From an uncultured Bacilli bacterium (GTDB lineage Bacteria; Bacillota_I; Bacilli_A; RF39; UBA660): a DNA stretch of 12,782 nt. Location of the stretch: NCBI GenBank assembly GCA_944363755.1, contig CALVVC010000024.1, positions 1 through 12,782 on the forward strand, given 5' to 3'. The translations under genes and the position numbers were made by a program. Shown in pieces: positions 6,712 through 12,766 of the stretch. Numbering within the stretch: position 1 is the stretch's first letter; every line of letters begins with the position of its first letter. Below the pieces are notes generated by a model. The model worked only from the letters and a program-made list of their open reading frames with translations, was not told the origin of the DNA and searched no databases.

Positions 6712-7968
6712 TTATGACATATTTATTTCTTTAGGTAAAGTAACTATTACTCTTGTACCTTCCCCTTTTACTGAATTATACACAATTGTTCCATTATGTT
6801 GTTCTATTATCTCTTTTGAGAGATTAACACCTAAACCACTACCATGCCTTTTAGTTGTATAAAACATCTTACTAACATTATTTAGAATATCTTTATCCAT
6901 ACCTACTCCATTATCTTCAATTATTATTTTCATAAACCTAGTATCACTTTCTAAATATATTTTTATTTTATTTTCTTTCTTACTATTATCTTTCGCTTCA
7001 ATAGCATTTTTTAAAAGATTAATAAATACTTGTTTTAATCTATTATAATCTGCTTCTATATAGATATCTTCATCTGGAAGATTAAACTCTGTTTTTATAC
7101 TATTCTTTTTAAATAAATCTTCTAAATAGTCCTTTAAATCTTCTAGTAACATAACTATATCCATTTCTTCTTTTTCTATTTTTATTTTAGTATAATCTAA
7201 AAAATCATCCATTAAAATTAAAGTTCTTGTTATTTCATCTTTTATAATTGGAATATACTTCCTTACCTTTTTCTTATCATTAATATCTATCATATCAAGA
7301 TATCCTTTACATACTGCGATAGGATTTTTTATTTCATGAGTTACTTTAAATAAGGATGCTCTTAAGTCTTTTTCCTTTTCAATATTTAGTAAGTCATTAT
7401 GTAATTCTACTATTTTCTCTCCTTTAGCAAATATTGATATGATTATATTAGTTACAAAATATAAGGTTATTATAATTGTAAATAAATAAAATAGATTTGA
7501 TGGAAAACTAGCTTCGGGATTAATAAACCAAAATATTGCTAGAGATAACATAAAACTCTTAATAATGATAAAGTAGTTAACTACATTTATAGGCTTTAAT
7601 TTCTTTTTTATAAAAAGAGAATATACTACTAAATAACTACTATATTCTAAGGCTAAGAATAAAGGATTAATGCCTAAGAATAGTGTTTCATAAAAAATTA
7701 ATATCAATGATATAAAGACTGCTAAAGACATTTTTCTTTTGTAATAACAAATAAGTAATGGAATATCAAAAAGAATAATAGGATAATCATTATAACAACA
7801 AGTTCCATATCTTAATACTAAGTATAATGATGAGATGATTGCTATTTCAAACCCTAAATCTTTTTCATCACAAGATAAATTCTTTTTATAGATTGTATAT
7901 AATAGATATAATCCTAATGGACAAAGTAGTAAAACAATACTTTCAATTATTACTTCAATGTACGACAT
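6712..7968 (-). CDS. KinB-like membrane sensor histidine kinase
   Basis: 418 residues. The N-terminal half (about 1-180) has roughly six transmembrane helices and no large extracytoplasmic domain. After a short linker comes HisKA with the phospho-acceptor His211 in HEIKNP. The ATPase domain follows: N box around FINLLKNAIEA (Asn321), G1 DNGVGM (352-357), FYTTK (369-373) and G2 GSGLGV (376-381). All catalytic boxes are intact. Topology and length match B. subtilis KinB (about 428), a Spo0F-phosphorylating sporulation kinase. No response regulator is next to it, as with orphan sporulation kinases. Tandem Spo0A-box-like sites in its promoter support a place in the phosphorelay, but the assignment is inference. 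The start at 7966-7968 has AGAGGGAG just upstream. Confidence 0.88.
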   Translation of the reverse strand: MSYIEVIIESIVLLLCPLGLYLLYTIYKKNLSCDEKDLGFEIAIISSLYLVLRYGTCCYNDYPIILFDIPLLICYYKRKMSLAVFISLILIFYETLFLGINPLFLALEYSSYLVVYSLFIKKKLKPINVVNYFIIIKSFMLSLAIFWFINPEASFPSNLFYLFTIIITLYFVTNIIISIFAKGEKIVELHNDLLNIEKEKDLRASLFKVTHEIKNPIAVCKGYLDMIDINDKKKVRKYIPIIKDEITRTLILMDDFLDYTKIKIEKEEMDIVMLLEDLKDYLEDLFKKNSIKTEFNLPDEDIYIEADYNRLKQVFINLLKNAIEAKDNSKKENKIKIYLESDTRFMKIIIEDNGVGMDKDILNNVSKMFYTTKRHGSGLGVNLSKEIIEQHNGTIVYNSVKGEGTRVIVTLPKEINMS

Positions 7969-7990
7969 ATTTCTCCCTCTTTCTAAATTA

Positions 7991-8024
7991 AGTATATGAA
8001 ATACTTTTGTAGAAATTTGTCGAA
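7991..8024 (-). promoter_or_regulatory. Kinase promoter with tandem Spo0A-box-like sites
   Basis: On the minus strand, TATACT (7991-7996) makes a good -10 about 23 bases before the ATG, but there is no TTGACA at 17 bases. In place of the -35 are two 0A-box-like sites reading on the plus strand, TGTAGAA (8008-8014, one mismatch) and TGTCGAA (8018-8024, exact core, wider match TTTGTCGAAAAA), 10 bases apart. B. subtilis spoIIG-type promoters that use SigA with Spo0A at the -35 look like this. Confidence 0.55.
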
Positions 8025-8040
8025 AAATGATGAGAGAAAT

Positions 8041-8067
8041 AAAAAAATAGAGATTATTCTCTATTTT
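8041..8067 (-). terminator. Rho-independent terminator of the EIIB-like gene
   Basis: AAAATAGAGA (8044-8053) and TCTCTATTTT (8058-8067) form a perfect 10-bp stem with a 4-base loop; on the minus strand a run of seven T (A run 8041-8047) closes it. It isolates the kinase gene, which therefore has its own promoter. Confidence 0.85.
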
Positions 8068-8381
8068 AGTTCATCAATATATTTTTTTAATTGTTTTGAT
8101 TCAGGACCTAAGATAATCTTTAATTGATTATTAATCTCAACTATTCCTTTAGCACCTAATTTACTGATTGATTCTTTATCAGCTTTAGTAATATCTTTTA
8201 AAGTTACTATAAATCTAGATAATTTAGATTCCGTACTTATAATATTATCTTTTCCACCAAGATACTCTACTAATTTGTTCAAATCAATATTAGCATCTTT
8301 TTTATTAGCTTTTAGAACTGCTAGTAAAATAATTAATACTACTACAATAATTATAATATATTGTATATCTAATAAATTCAT
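8061..8381 (-). CDS. Membrane-anchored PTS EIIB-like domain lacking the phospho-cysteine
   Basis: 106 residues. A transmembrane helix at about 7-22 is followed by a short charged linker and one complete EIIB domain of the glucose/GlcNAc PTS type: LNKLVEYLGGKDNIIS (34-49), SRFIVTLKD (55-63), LGAKGIVEINNQLKIILGP (75-93). In the family the loop reads N-I-x-S-x-x-H-C-x-T-R-L-R, with the Cys phosphorylated. Here it reads NIISTESKLSRF, so Lys53 replaces the Cys and Ser52 the His, while Arg56 is kept. It cannot work as a normal phospho-carrier and no EIIC or EIIA is nearby. A binding or regulatory role is inferred. The ATG at 8379-8381 is preferred, since the GTG at 8390 lies inside its ribosome site AGGTGAT. 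Confidence 0.8.
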   Translation of the reverse strand: MNLLDIQYIIIIVVVLIILLAVLKANKKDANIDLNKLVEYLGGKDNIISTESKLSRFIVTLKDITKADKESISKLGAKGIVEINNQLKIILGPESKQLKKYIDELK

Positions 8382-8398
8382 CTTTATCACCTGTTAAC

Positions 8399-8404
8399 AT
8401 TATA
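8399..8404 (-). promoter_or_regulatory. Possible -10 box of the EIIB-like gene
   Basis: A perfect TATAAT on the minus strand, 17 bases before the ATG at 8381. No convincing -35 is present at 16-18 bases (TTTTAT is the nearest), and the leader would be short. Confidence 0.3.
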
Positions 8405-8445
8405 CTCTATAAATATTAAAAATAAAAGTGTAAATTATAAGAATA

Positions 8446-8517
8446 AGTCTCATAAACTAATAATAGAAGTTATAGGTTATTAACTACACAAAATAGAAAT
8501 AGTCTCATAACCTATAT
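8446..8517 (+). promoter_or_regulatory. SigK-like promoter region of the coat genes, with inverted GerE-like sites
   Basis: AC (8488-8489), 16 bases, then CATAACCTA (8506-8514) matches the mother-cell SigK pattern (AC N16-17 CATAnnnTA). It lies about 33 bases before the start codon. A second copy of AGTCTCATAAnCTA occurs 55 bases upstream (8446-8459 and 8501-8514). TATAGGTTAT (8471-8480) and ATAACCTATA (8507-8516) form a perfect 10-bp inverted repeat, each arm close to the GerE consensus RWWTRGGYNNYY (11 of 12). Pattern matches only. Confidence 0.5.
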
Positions 8518-8546
8518 TAGATAATAGATAAGAGGTGGTGTAAACA

Positions 8547-8951
8547 GTGAATAATAAAGATACTTGTTGTTTAGGTAAACTATTAAAGGTTATTGATATA
8601 TTACAAAGAAATGCTGGAGGTAGTGATTGCTTTGATCTTTCTTGTACTAGACCTTATTTAGGAAGTAGTCCTAATATTATTTGTTTTAATACAAGACCAG
8701 TTACTTTTTATACTAGAAATGGTAATATCTTTAGTACTACTTATACATTAGATGGTACTACTAATACTTCATCTGTTTTTAGAGTTGAGTCAGTAGATAA
8801 TACTTGCGTTAAATGTCGTATTTTAAGAGTTAACCCTGATACTAGTGATTCTAATAGAACATATCTTGCTACTAATGAGTTTATAACTATTAATTTAGAT
8901 TGTATCTGTGTTATTAGTTGTTTGGATGATATTATTATTGATAATTTATAA
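8547..8951 (+). CDS. Spore coat/crust protein of the CotY/CotZ family, first copy
   Basis: 134 residues with ten Cys (7, 8, 28, 33, 46, 87, 90, 119, 121, 125). The diagnostic parts are VFRVESVDNTCVKCRIL (77-93) and the C-terminal ITINLDCICVISCL (113-126), which closely follow B. subtilis CotZ/CotY (FFRVExVxxxCATLxLL ... VDLDCFCAINCL). These Cys-rich proteins form disulfide-linked sheets in the outer coat and crust of the spore, made in the mother cell. It starts with GTG at 8547, with AGGTGG about eight bases upstream. It is followed 14 bases later by a paralogue, the same tandem arrangement as cotY-cotZ. Which of the two B. subtilis names applies cannot be told. Confidence 0.88.
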   Translation: MNNKDTCCLGKLLKVIDILQRNAGGSDCFDLSCTRPYLGSSPNIICFNTRPVTFYTRNGNIFSTTYTLDGTTNTSSVFRVESVDNTCVKCRILRVNPDTSDSNRTYLATNEFITINLDCICVISCLDDIIIDNL

Positions 8952-8965
8952 AAGGAGGATAATTT

Positions 8966-9364
8966 ATGTGTAATGATAAAAATTGCTTAACTTCCATCTT
9001 AGAGACTATTTCTTGCTTACAAAATGCTAAAGATGAGACCTGCGAAGTCTTAGGATGTGATAAGCCTTATTTAGGTCCTACTCCTAGTTTAGTGTGCTAT
9101 AATACAAGACCAATTAACTTATATAATTGTACAACTGGAGAAGTTTGGACTTTTCCTTATACTATAGGAACAGTTAGTGGTACTTCTTCTATTTTTAGAC
9201 TTGAAAACCTAGAAGGTAATTGTTGTACTTGTAGAGTATTAGCACCTAATCCTGATACTAGTAGTAGTGAGCCTTATGTTTTAACTAATACATTCTTTAC
9301 TATTAATCTAGATTGTGTTTCTGCTATTAGATGCTTACCTGATGTCTTTATAAGTGGAGTTTAA
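8966..9364 (+). CDS. Spore coat/crust protein of the CotY/CotZ family, second copy
   Basis: 132 residues with twelve Cys (2, 7, 17, 26, 31, 44, 55, 86, 87, 89, 117, 123). It is a clear paralogue of the preceding gene: both have CDKPYLG/CTRPYLG followed by CYNTRP/CFNTRP, then SSIFRLENL/SSVFRVESV, then NPDTS and FFTINLDC/FITINLDC. Its extra Cys residues (CCTC at 86-89 and Cys55) could add disulfide links in the coat lattice. The ATG at 8966-8968 has a strong AAAGGAGGA, and the gene is only 14 bases from its neighbour, so both are on one transcript that ends at the hairpin 9364-9400. The 'PYLG-x-x-P-x-(6)-NTRP' stretch shared by both is not a motif I know from B. subtilis CotY/CotZ. Confidence 0.88.
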   Translation: MCNDKNCLTSILETISCLQNAKDETCEVLGCDKPYLGPTPSLVCYNTRPINLYNCTTGEVWTFPYTIGTVSGTSSIFRLENLEGNCCTCRVLAPNPDTSSSEPYVLTNTFFTINLDCVSAIRCLPDVFISGV

Positions 9365-9400
9365 AATAATAAGTCCATCATTCTGATGGGCTTATTATTT
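9364..9400. terminator. Strong bidirectional terminator between the coat genes
   Basis: A 17-bp stem (arms 9364-9380 and 9384-9400, one G-U pair) with a 3-base loop TTC. The arms end in A- and T-rich tails, so it can stop both the plus-strand CotY/Z transcript and the opposing gene, whose stop codon (9378-9380) is inside the stem. Confidence 0.9.
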
Positions 9401-9704
9401 CTAGTGAAGTAATTGTTGATATAGGAATTACTTCATTATCAAGAGTTATGATAGAATCTTTTTTCTTTAAGGCAAGATAAGTATTAACTGTTTTATTTGA
9501 GAAAGTAATTTCTACTGGAATATTAAAAGCATAACCTTTAGTTTTAAATATTTTATTTATTTTCTCTTCTATTGATAAGTTATTATCAATAGATTTTTTT
9601 ATTTCTTTAGATTTTGTTTTATTAGTTGCTTTCTCGTAGTAATACTTTTGATTAGTGTCTTTTATGTTATTACCTACTTTAAAAATTGGTGGTAATTGTT
9701 TCAT
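9378..9704 (-). CDS. Small CotO-like protein, probable spore coat morphogenesis factor
   Basis: 108 residues: a Lys/Asn-rich, low-complexity N-terminal half (1-60), then a compact domain (about 61-105) with FNIPVEITFSNKTVNTYLA, DSIITLDNEVIPISTITSLEI. The C-terminal layout (strand, 'x-T-x-K-x-Y-x-G/A', strand, 'I-P-I-x-x-I-x-x-I-x-I') resembles the end of B. subtilis CotO, which is about twice as long. In B. subtilis cotO lies directly beside cotZ-cotY, as this gene lies beside two CotY/CotZ genes here, although on the opposite strand. The similarity is weak and the name is inference, so no symbol is given. AGGAGGG lies about seven bases before the ATG at 9702-9704. Confidence 0.7.
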   Translation of the reverse strand: MKQLPPIFKVGNNIKDTNQKYYYEKATNKTKSKEIKKSIDNNLSIEEKINKIFKTKGYAFNIPVEITFSNKTVNTYLALKKKDSIITLDNEVIPISTITSLEIISPSE

Positions 9705-9717
9705 AGTTTTCCCTCCT

Positions 9718-9753
9718 ATTACATTTTATGTATTTTATATAATAAAATGTAAT
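9718..9753. repeat. 12-bp perfect inverted repeat between divergent genes
   Basis: ATTACATTTTAT (9718-9729) and ATAAAATGTAAT (9742-9753) with a 12-base gap. It covers the place where the -35 of the rightward promoter should be and abuts the ribosome site of the leftward gene. An operator or a leader hairpin is possible. Confidence 0.7.
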
Positions 9754-9759
9754 ATTTTT

Positions 9760-9768
9760 TGATATAAT
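9760..9768 (+). promoter_or_regulatory. Extended -10 promoter of the SEDS gene
   Basis: TGATATAAT is a perfect TGnTATAAT element, 32 bases before the TTG start. No good -35 is present, as is usual for extended -10 promoters; the inverted repeat occupies that position. Confidence 0.65.
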
Positions 9769-9800
9769 AGTAATGACTTGATACGAAAGGACGTGGTGTT

Positions 9801-10928
9801 TTGAAGAAAAGACAAAAAATAGATTTGACTATTATTATACCTATTATTTTATTTTTTATTATAAGTATTATTAGTATAAGTAGTGCAATGACTTATCTTT
9901 CCTTAGATAATGGGAATTTAGCTTTAAAACAGGCAATATGGTATTTAGTAGGAGTTATTATAATTGTAATACTTTTTAAGCTTAAGAATGATTATCTATA
10001 TAGGAATGCTTGGTTTTTATACATCATAGGAAATATTTTATTAGTCTCTTTACTGCTCTTTGCACCATCTATTAATAATAGTAAGTGTTGGTTTGTTATT
10101 CCTTATATTGGTAGTTTCCAGCCAAGTGAATTTATGAAGATTTTTATTATGTTAGTTCTTGCTGTTATGATTTCTAATTTTAGAGAGATGACTAATCACC
10201 CTAGTATTAAAGAAGAGTTTATCTTTATTCTAAAGACTTTAATAGTTGTGTTAATACCTAGTATTTTAACATTTTTAGAGCCTGATACTGGGTCTGTTAT
10301 GATTTATTTTATAATTTATCTTTGCATGATGTTTACATCAGGAATTAGGCTTAGATGGTTTGTTATTTTGGGAGTTATAATTGCTATTATACTTAGTTTA
10401 GTACTAGGATGTTATTTCTTAAATGAAGATTTATTTGTAAGTATCTTTGGAACTGATTTATATTATAGATTTGATAGAATATTAGATTGGCAAAATGGTA
10501 GTGGCTTACAACTTGAGAATGCCTTAGCGGCAATTGGATCTGCAGGAGTATTCGGACATGGGTTTAACGAGACACCTATATATTTTCCAGAGTCTGGAAC
10601 TGACTTTATCTTTGCTGTTTATGCTTCTAACTTTGGACTTTTAGGAGCGATAATTTTAATACTAATTATCATTTTCTTTGATACAAGATTAATAAGTATG
10701 GCTACTAAAAAAATCGCATCACGTGATAAATTTGTTTTGGCAGGTATTATTGGTATGCTTGTATTTCAACAAGTACAAAATATAGGAATGACTGTAGGAC
10801 TCTTACCTATTACAGGAATTACTTTACCTTTTATTAGTTATGGTGGTAGTAGTTTATTATCTTACTTAATCTTAGTTGGTATTATTTTAAATATAGGTAA
10901 TGAGAAAGAAAGAGAATATAATGTTTAA
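9801..10928 (+). CDS. SEDS-family glycosyltransferase (FtsW/RodA/SpoVE)
   Basis: 375 residues, about ten transmembrane helices. SEDS landmarks: SFQPSEFMKI (Q-P-S-E), FLEPDTGSVMIY, AIGSAGVFGHGF, TDFIFAVYASNFGLLGA and the C-terminal GITLPFISYGGSSLLSY, with a short tail. SEDS proteins polymerise lipid II into glycan strands together with a class b PBP, for division (FtsW), elongation (RodA) or the spore cortex (SpoVE). Two positions are unusual: NSKCWF in place of the common A-x-RW, and ESGTDF in place of E-x-HTDF. The gene stands alone, without a PBP partner. Because of the coat genes nearby it could be a SpoVE-like copy, but the sequence does not decide. It begins with TTG at 9801; GAAAGGACG about nine bases upstream supports this. 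Confidence 0.88.
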   Translation: MKKRQKIDLTIIIPIILFFIISIISISSAMTYLSLDNGNLALKQAIWYLVGVIIIVILFKLKNDYLYRNAWFLYIIGNILLVSLLLFAPSINNSKCWFVIPYIGSFQPSEFMKIFIMLVLAVMISNFREMTNHPSIKEEFIFILKTLIVVLIPSILTFLEPDTGSVMIYFIIYLCMMFTSGIRLRWFVILGVIIAIILSLVLGCYFLNEDLFVSIFGTDLYYRFDRILDWQNGSGLQLENALAAIGSAGVFGHGFNETPIYFPESGTDFIFAVYASNFGLLGAIILILIIIFFDTRLISMATKKIASRDKFVLAGIIGMLVFQQVQNIGMTVGLLPITGITLPFISYGGSSLLSYLILVGIILNIGNEKEREYNV

Positions 10929-10961
10929 AAAAGAAGAACTATAGACTAGTCTTCTTTTTTT
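10927..10961. terminator. Bidirectional terminator between SEDS gene and glycosyltransferase
   Basis: AAAAAAGAAGA (10927-10937) pairs with TCTTCTTTTTT (10950-10960); an inner CTA/TAG pairing lengthens the stem with one bulged A. A T run follows on the plus strand and, by symmetry, on the minus strand. It lies between convergent stops at 10928 and 10946. Confidence 0.85.
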
Positions 10962-11962
10962 AATACTTCAAGATATACTTCTTTTAACTGTTTACCTACT
11001 GTTTTAATATCACAAGATTCTGCTATTTTTCTTGCTCCTTTACTTACACTTTTTAACTCGCCATTTAAAAACATTTTTATTTTCTTTTCAAAATCCATAA
11101 CATCTTTTGCTTTATAAACATTAACACCATCTTCAAGATAATTAAATATTGGGATATCTCTTATTATTGTATTAGTTTCCATAGCACAAGCTTCAATGAT
11201 TGGAATACCTTCAGTTTCTTCAAAAGTTGGAAATAAATATAAATCACACCCTCCTAAGGCTTCTCTTATCAATTCTTGTGGTACATGACCTGGAAACTTA
11301 ATATTAGGTAAGTTTTTTGATTCTTTTAAAGCTTTTTTAACATCACTAGTTGTGGTAGCGATTGGACTTGATCCAAACCAAATAAACTTATATTCAGGTA
11401 GGCGTTTAGCAAGTTCTACAAAGTCAACTATTCCTTTTCTTCTACTATATATTCCAATGCCAACAATTACCTTATCATCTTTTTTATAACTATATCTTTT
11501 ACGAAAAGAGTCTTTATAAGATTTATCTGGCTTAAAGAAATCTAACTCTAGACCATTAGATATAGCGACTATTTTCTTATCTTCTAATCCTTTATAATGC
11601 TCTAAGATATTTTTAGAATATTCTGTAGGAGTTACAATAATATCTCCATAGCGATAACACTTAATAATCCACCATTTAAATAATTTACTAGTTAAGTGTC
11701 CAAAGATAAAACCATCACGATAATCTTCTTCTGTTGAATGAGCATGATATACTATTTTTATACCTTTCTTCTTTAATTTTCTTGCAAGAAAATATGACTT
11801 AAAAAAATAAGTATTGATATGAGCGATATCATAAGTATCATTTATATCAGTAGTATAAGGAATATTTTCTAATTCTAAAGCTTTCATTTGATGCTGAATA
11901 GCTTTACCTAAACCACTTACTCCTATTACTTTTAGTCCTTCTGCATATAATAGAACTTTCAT
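10946..11962 (-). CDS. GT4 glycosyltransferase, CpoA/alDGS-like glycolipid synthase
   Basis: 338 residues, GT-B fold, family GT4. The N-terminal domain has VSGLGKAIQHQMKALE (15-30), IAHINTYFF and YHAHSTEEDYRDG (72-84). The C-terminal domain has VGIGIYSRRKGI (167-178), FIWFGSSP and the donor-binding E-x7-E pair at Glu249/Glu257 in EETEGIPIIE. These local motifs match the CpoA/alpha-diglucosyldiacylglycerol synthase group (Streptococcus, Acholeplasma), which adds a second sugar to glucosyl-diacylglycerol at the inner membrane face, affecting membrane curvature and teichoic acid anchors. A partner that makes the first glycolipid is not in the window. I chose the ATG at 11960-11962: AAAGGGAAG lies just upstream, inside the longer reading frame that begins at 11983. 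Confidence 0.85.
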   Translation of the reverse strand: MKVLLYAEGLKVIGVSGLGKAIQHQMKALELENIPYTTDINDTYDIAHINTYFFKSYFLARKLKKKGIKIVYHAHSTEEDYRDGFIFGHLTSKLFKWWIIKCYRYGDIIVTPTEYSKNILEHYKGLEDKKIVAISNGLELDFFKPDKSYKDSFRKRYSYKKDDKVIVGIGIYSRRKGIVDFVELAKRLPEYKFIWFGSSPIATTTSDVKKALKESKNLPNIKFPGHVPQELIREALGGCDLYLFPTFEETEGIPIIEACAMETNTIIRDIPIFNYLEDGVNVYKAKDVMDFEKKIKMFLNGELKSVSKGARKIAESCDIKTVGKQLKEVYLEVLKKED

Positions 11963-11985
11963 AAACACTTCCCTTTCTTTCATTT

Positions 11986-12014
11986 ATTATACATAAAATT
12001 TATTAAGTGAACAA
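11986..12014 (-). promoter_or_regulatory. SigA promoter of the glycosyltransferase gene
   Basis: On the minus strand, TTGTTC (12009-12014), 17 bases, then a perfect TATAAT (11986-11991), 24 bases before the ATG at 11962. It lies between the CheD-like gene and the glycosyltransferase, so the latter need not depend on read-through. Confidence 0.6.
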
Positions 12015-12019
12015 TTAAT

Positions 12020-12589
12020 CTATAGAACTTTTTTTGTCTCTAGTTCTTCTTCTGGTACTATCACTTTACCATTTCTAGAATCTAAAATAAAGTTCATTTC
12101 ATCATCTCTTTCTACTAAATATGCTGTTAAGCCTTGTTCTTTTAACTTTATAATCAATTCTTGTATAGCTTCATAAATAAGACGAATATTTGGATTGTCT
12201 TTAGGTAAAGGAGTAACTCCAAATGTTAAACCAATTTTAATAGAATCATCTTTATTTAAGTCACTAGTCATAATAGCATTGTATAAATCATCTGTTCTTT
12301 TTAATTTTATTGGATTATCTTCACTATCAACATAAAAATCATCATTTCTAATTACTGCTGGATTAATATGGGAAGCGAAGGCAAAGTTAGGTGCTAAAGC
12401 CCAAACAGATACGCAACATTGTAAATTATCTACATATAATAATGGTTTAGATGAAGTAGTAACTTTAAAACCATGCATTGGTACATGTTGAATTAATTCT
12501 AATGGTATATTTTGAATATCAAATTCCCATAACTCTAAACTTTTCTTAATTAATTCATCATTATATTCAAACAATTTAAATGTTTCCAT
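12020..12589 (-). CDS. CheD-like putative amidase/deamidase-fold protein
   Basis: 189 residues. The segment NLQCCVSVWALAPNFAFASHINP (55-77) resembles the CheD active-site region (G-L-G-S-C-V-x-V ... A-H-x-x-L-P): Cys59 would be the nucleophile and His74 the partner. The following blocks also fall in CheD order: KIGLTFGVTPLP (K-x-F-G-G), NIRLIYEAIQELIIKLKEQGL (the I-G-x-x-N helix), and FILDSRNGKVIV near the end, matching the CheD 'R-x-x-x-F-D-x-x-T-G-x-V' strand. The Thr that completes the CheD triad appears to be Val53. CheD deamidates chemoreceptor glutamines, but no chemotaxis gene is in the window. This is a distant match made by eye; another Cys-His fold is possible. The ATG at 12587-12589 has AGAGGA about 12 bases upstream, a long spacing. 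Confidence 0.65.
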   Translation of the reverse strand: METFKLFEYNDELIKKSLELWEFDIQNIPLELIQHVPMHGFKVTTSSKPLLYVDNLQCCVSVWALAPNFAFASHINPAVIRNDDFYVDSEDNPIKLKRTDDLYNAIMTSDLNKDDSIKIGLTFGVTPLPKDNPNIRLIYEAIQELIIKLKEQGLTAYLVERDDEMNFILDSRNGKVIVPEEELETKKVL

Positions 12590-12735
12590 AAATATTACAC
12601 ATCCTCTCTACACTATTTTCCAATAATTCTAGTACTTATACATAGTAACTAAATTTTATCATTGTCTTATTATTATGTCAAAGAGTACAAATCTATATTT
12701 TCACGGTAACTATTCAGACTATAACACACAAAAGT

Positions 12736-12766
12736 AAAGAGTAATTATCCGAAAATTGCTCTTTTT
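12736..12766. terminator. Hairpin terminator near the right edge
   Basis: AAAGAGTAATT (12736-12746) pairs with AATTGCTCTTT (12754-12764), one G-U pair, 7-base loop, followed by T residues on the plus strand. On the minus strand the tail is ACTTTTG, so it could also end a gene beyond the right edge. The remainder of 12590-12782 holds no gene I can support. Confidence 0.6.

Noticed and set aside
8061..8381. A working sugar PTS component
   Set aside because: The phosphorylated Cys is Lys and no EIIC or EIIA is present in the window.
12020..12589. Evidence of a chemotaxis operon
   Set aside because: Only a distant CheD-like protein is seen; no receptor, cheA, cheC or flagellar gene is nearby.
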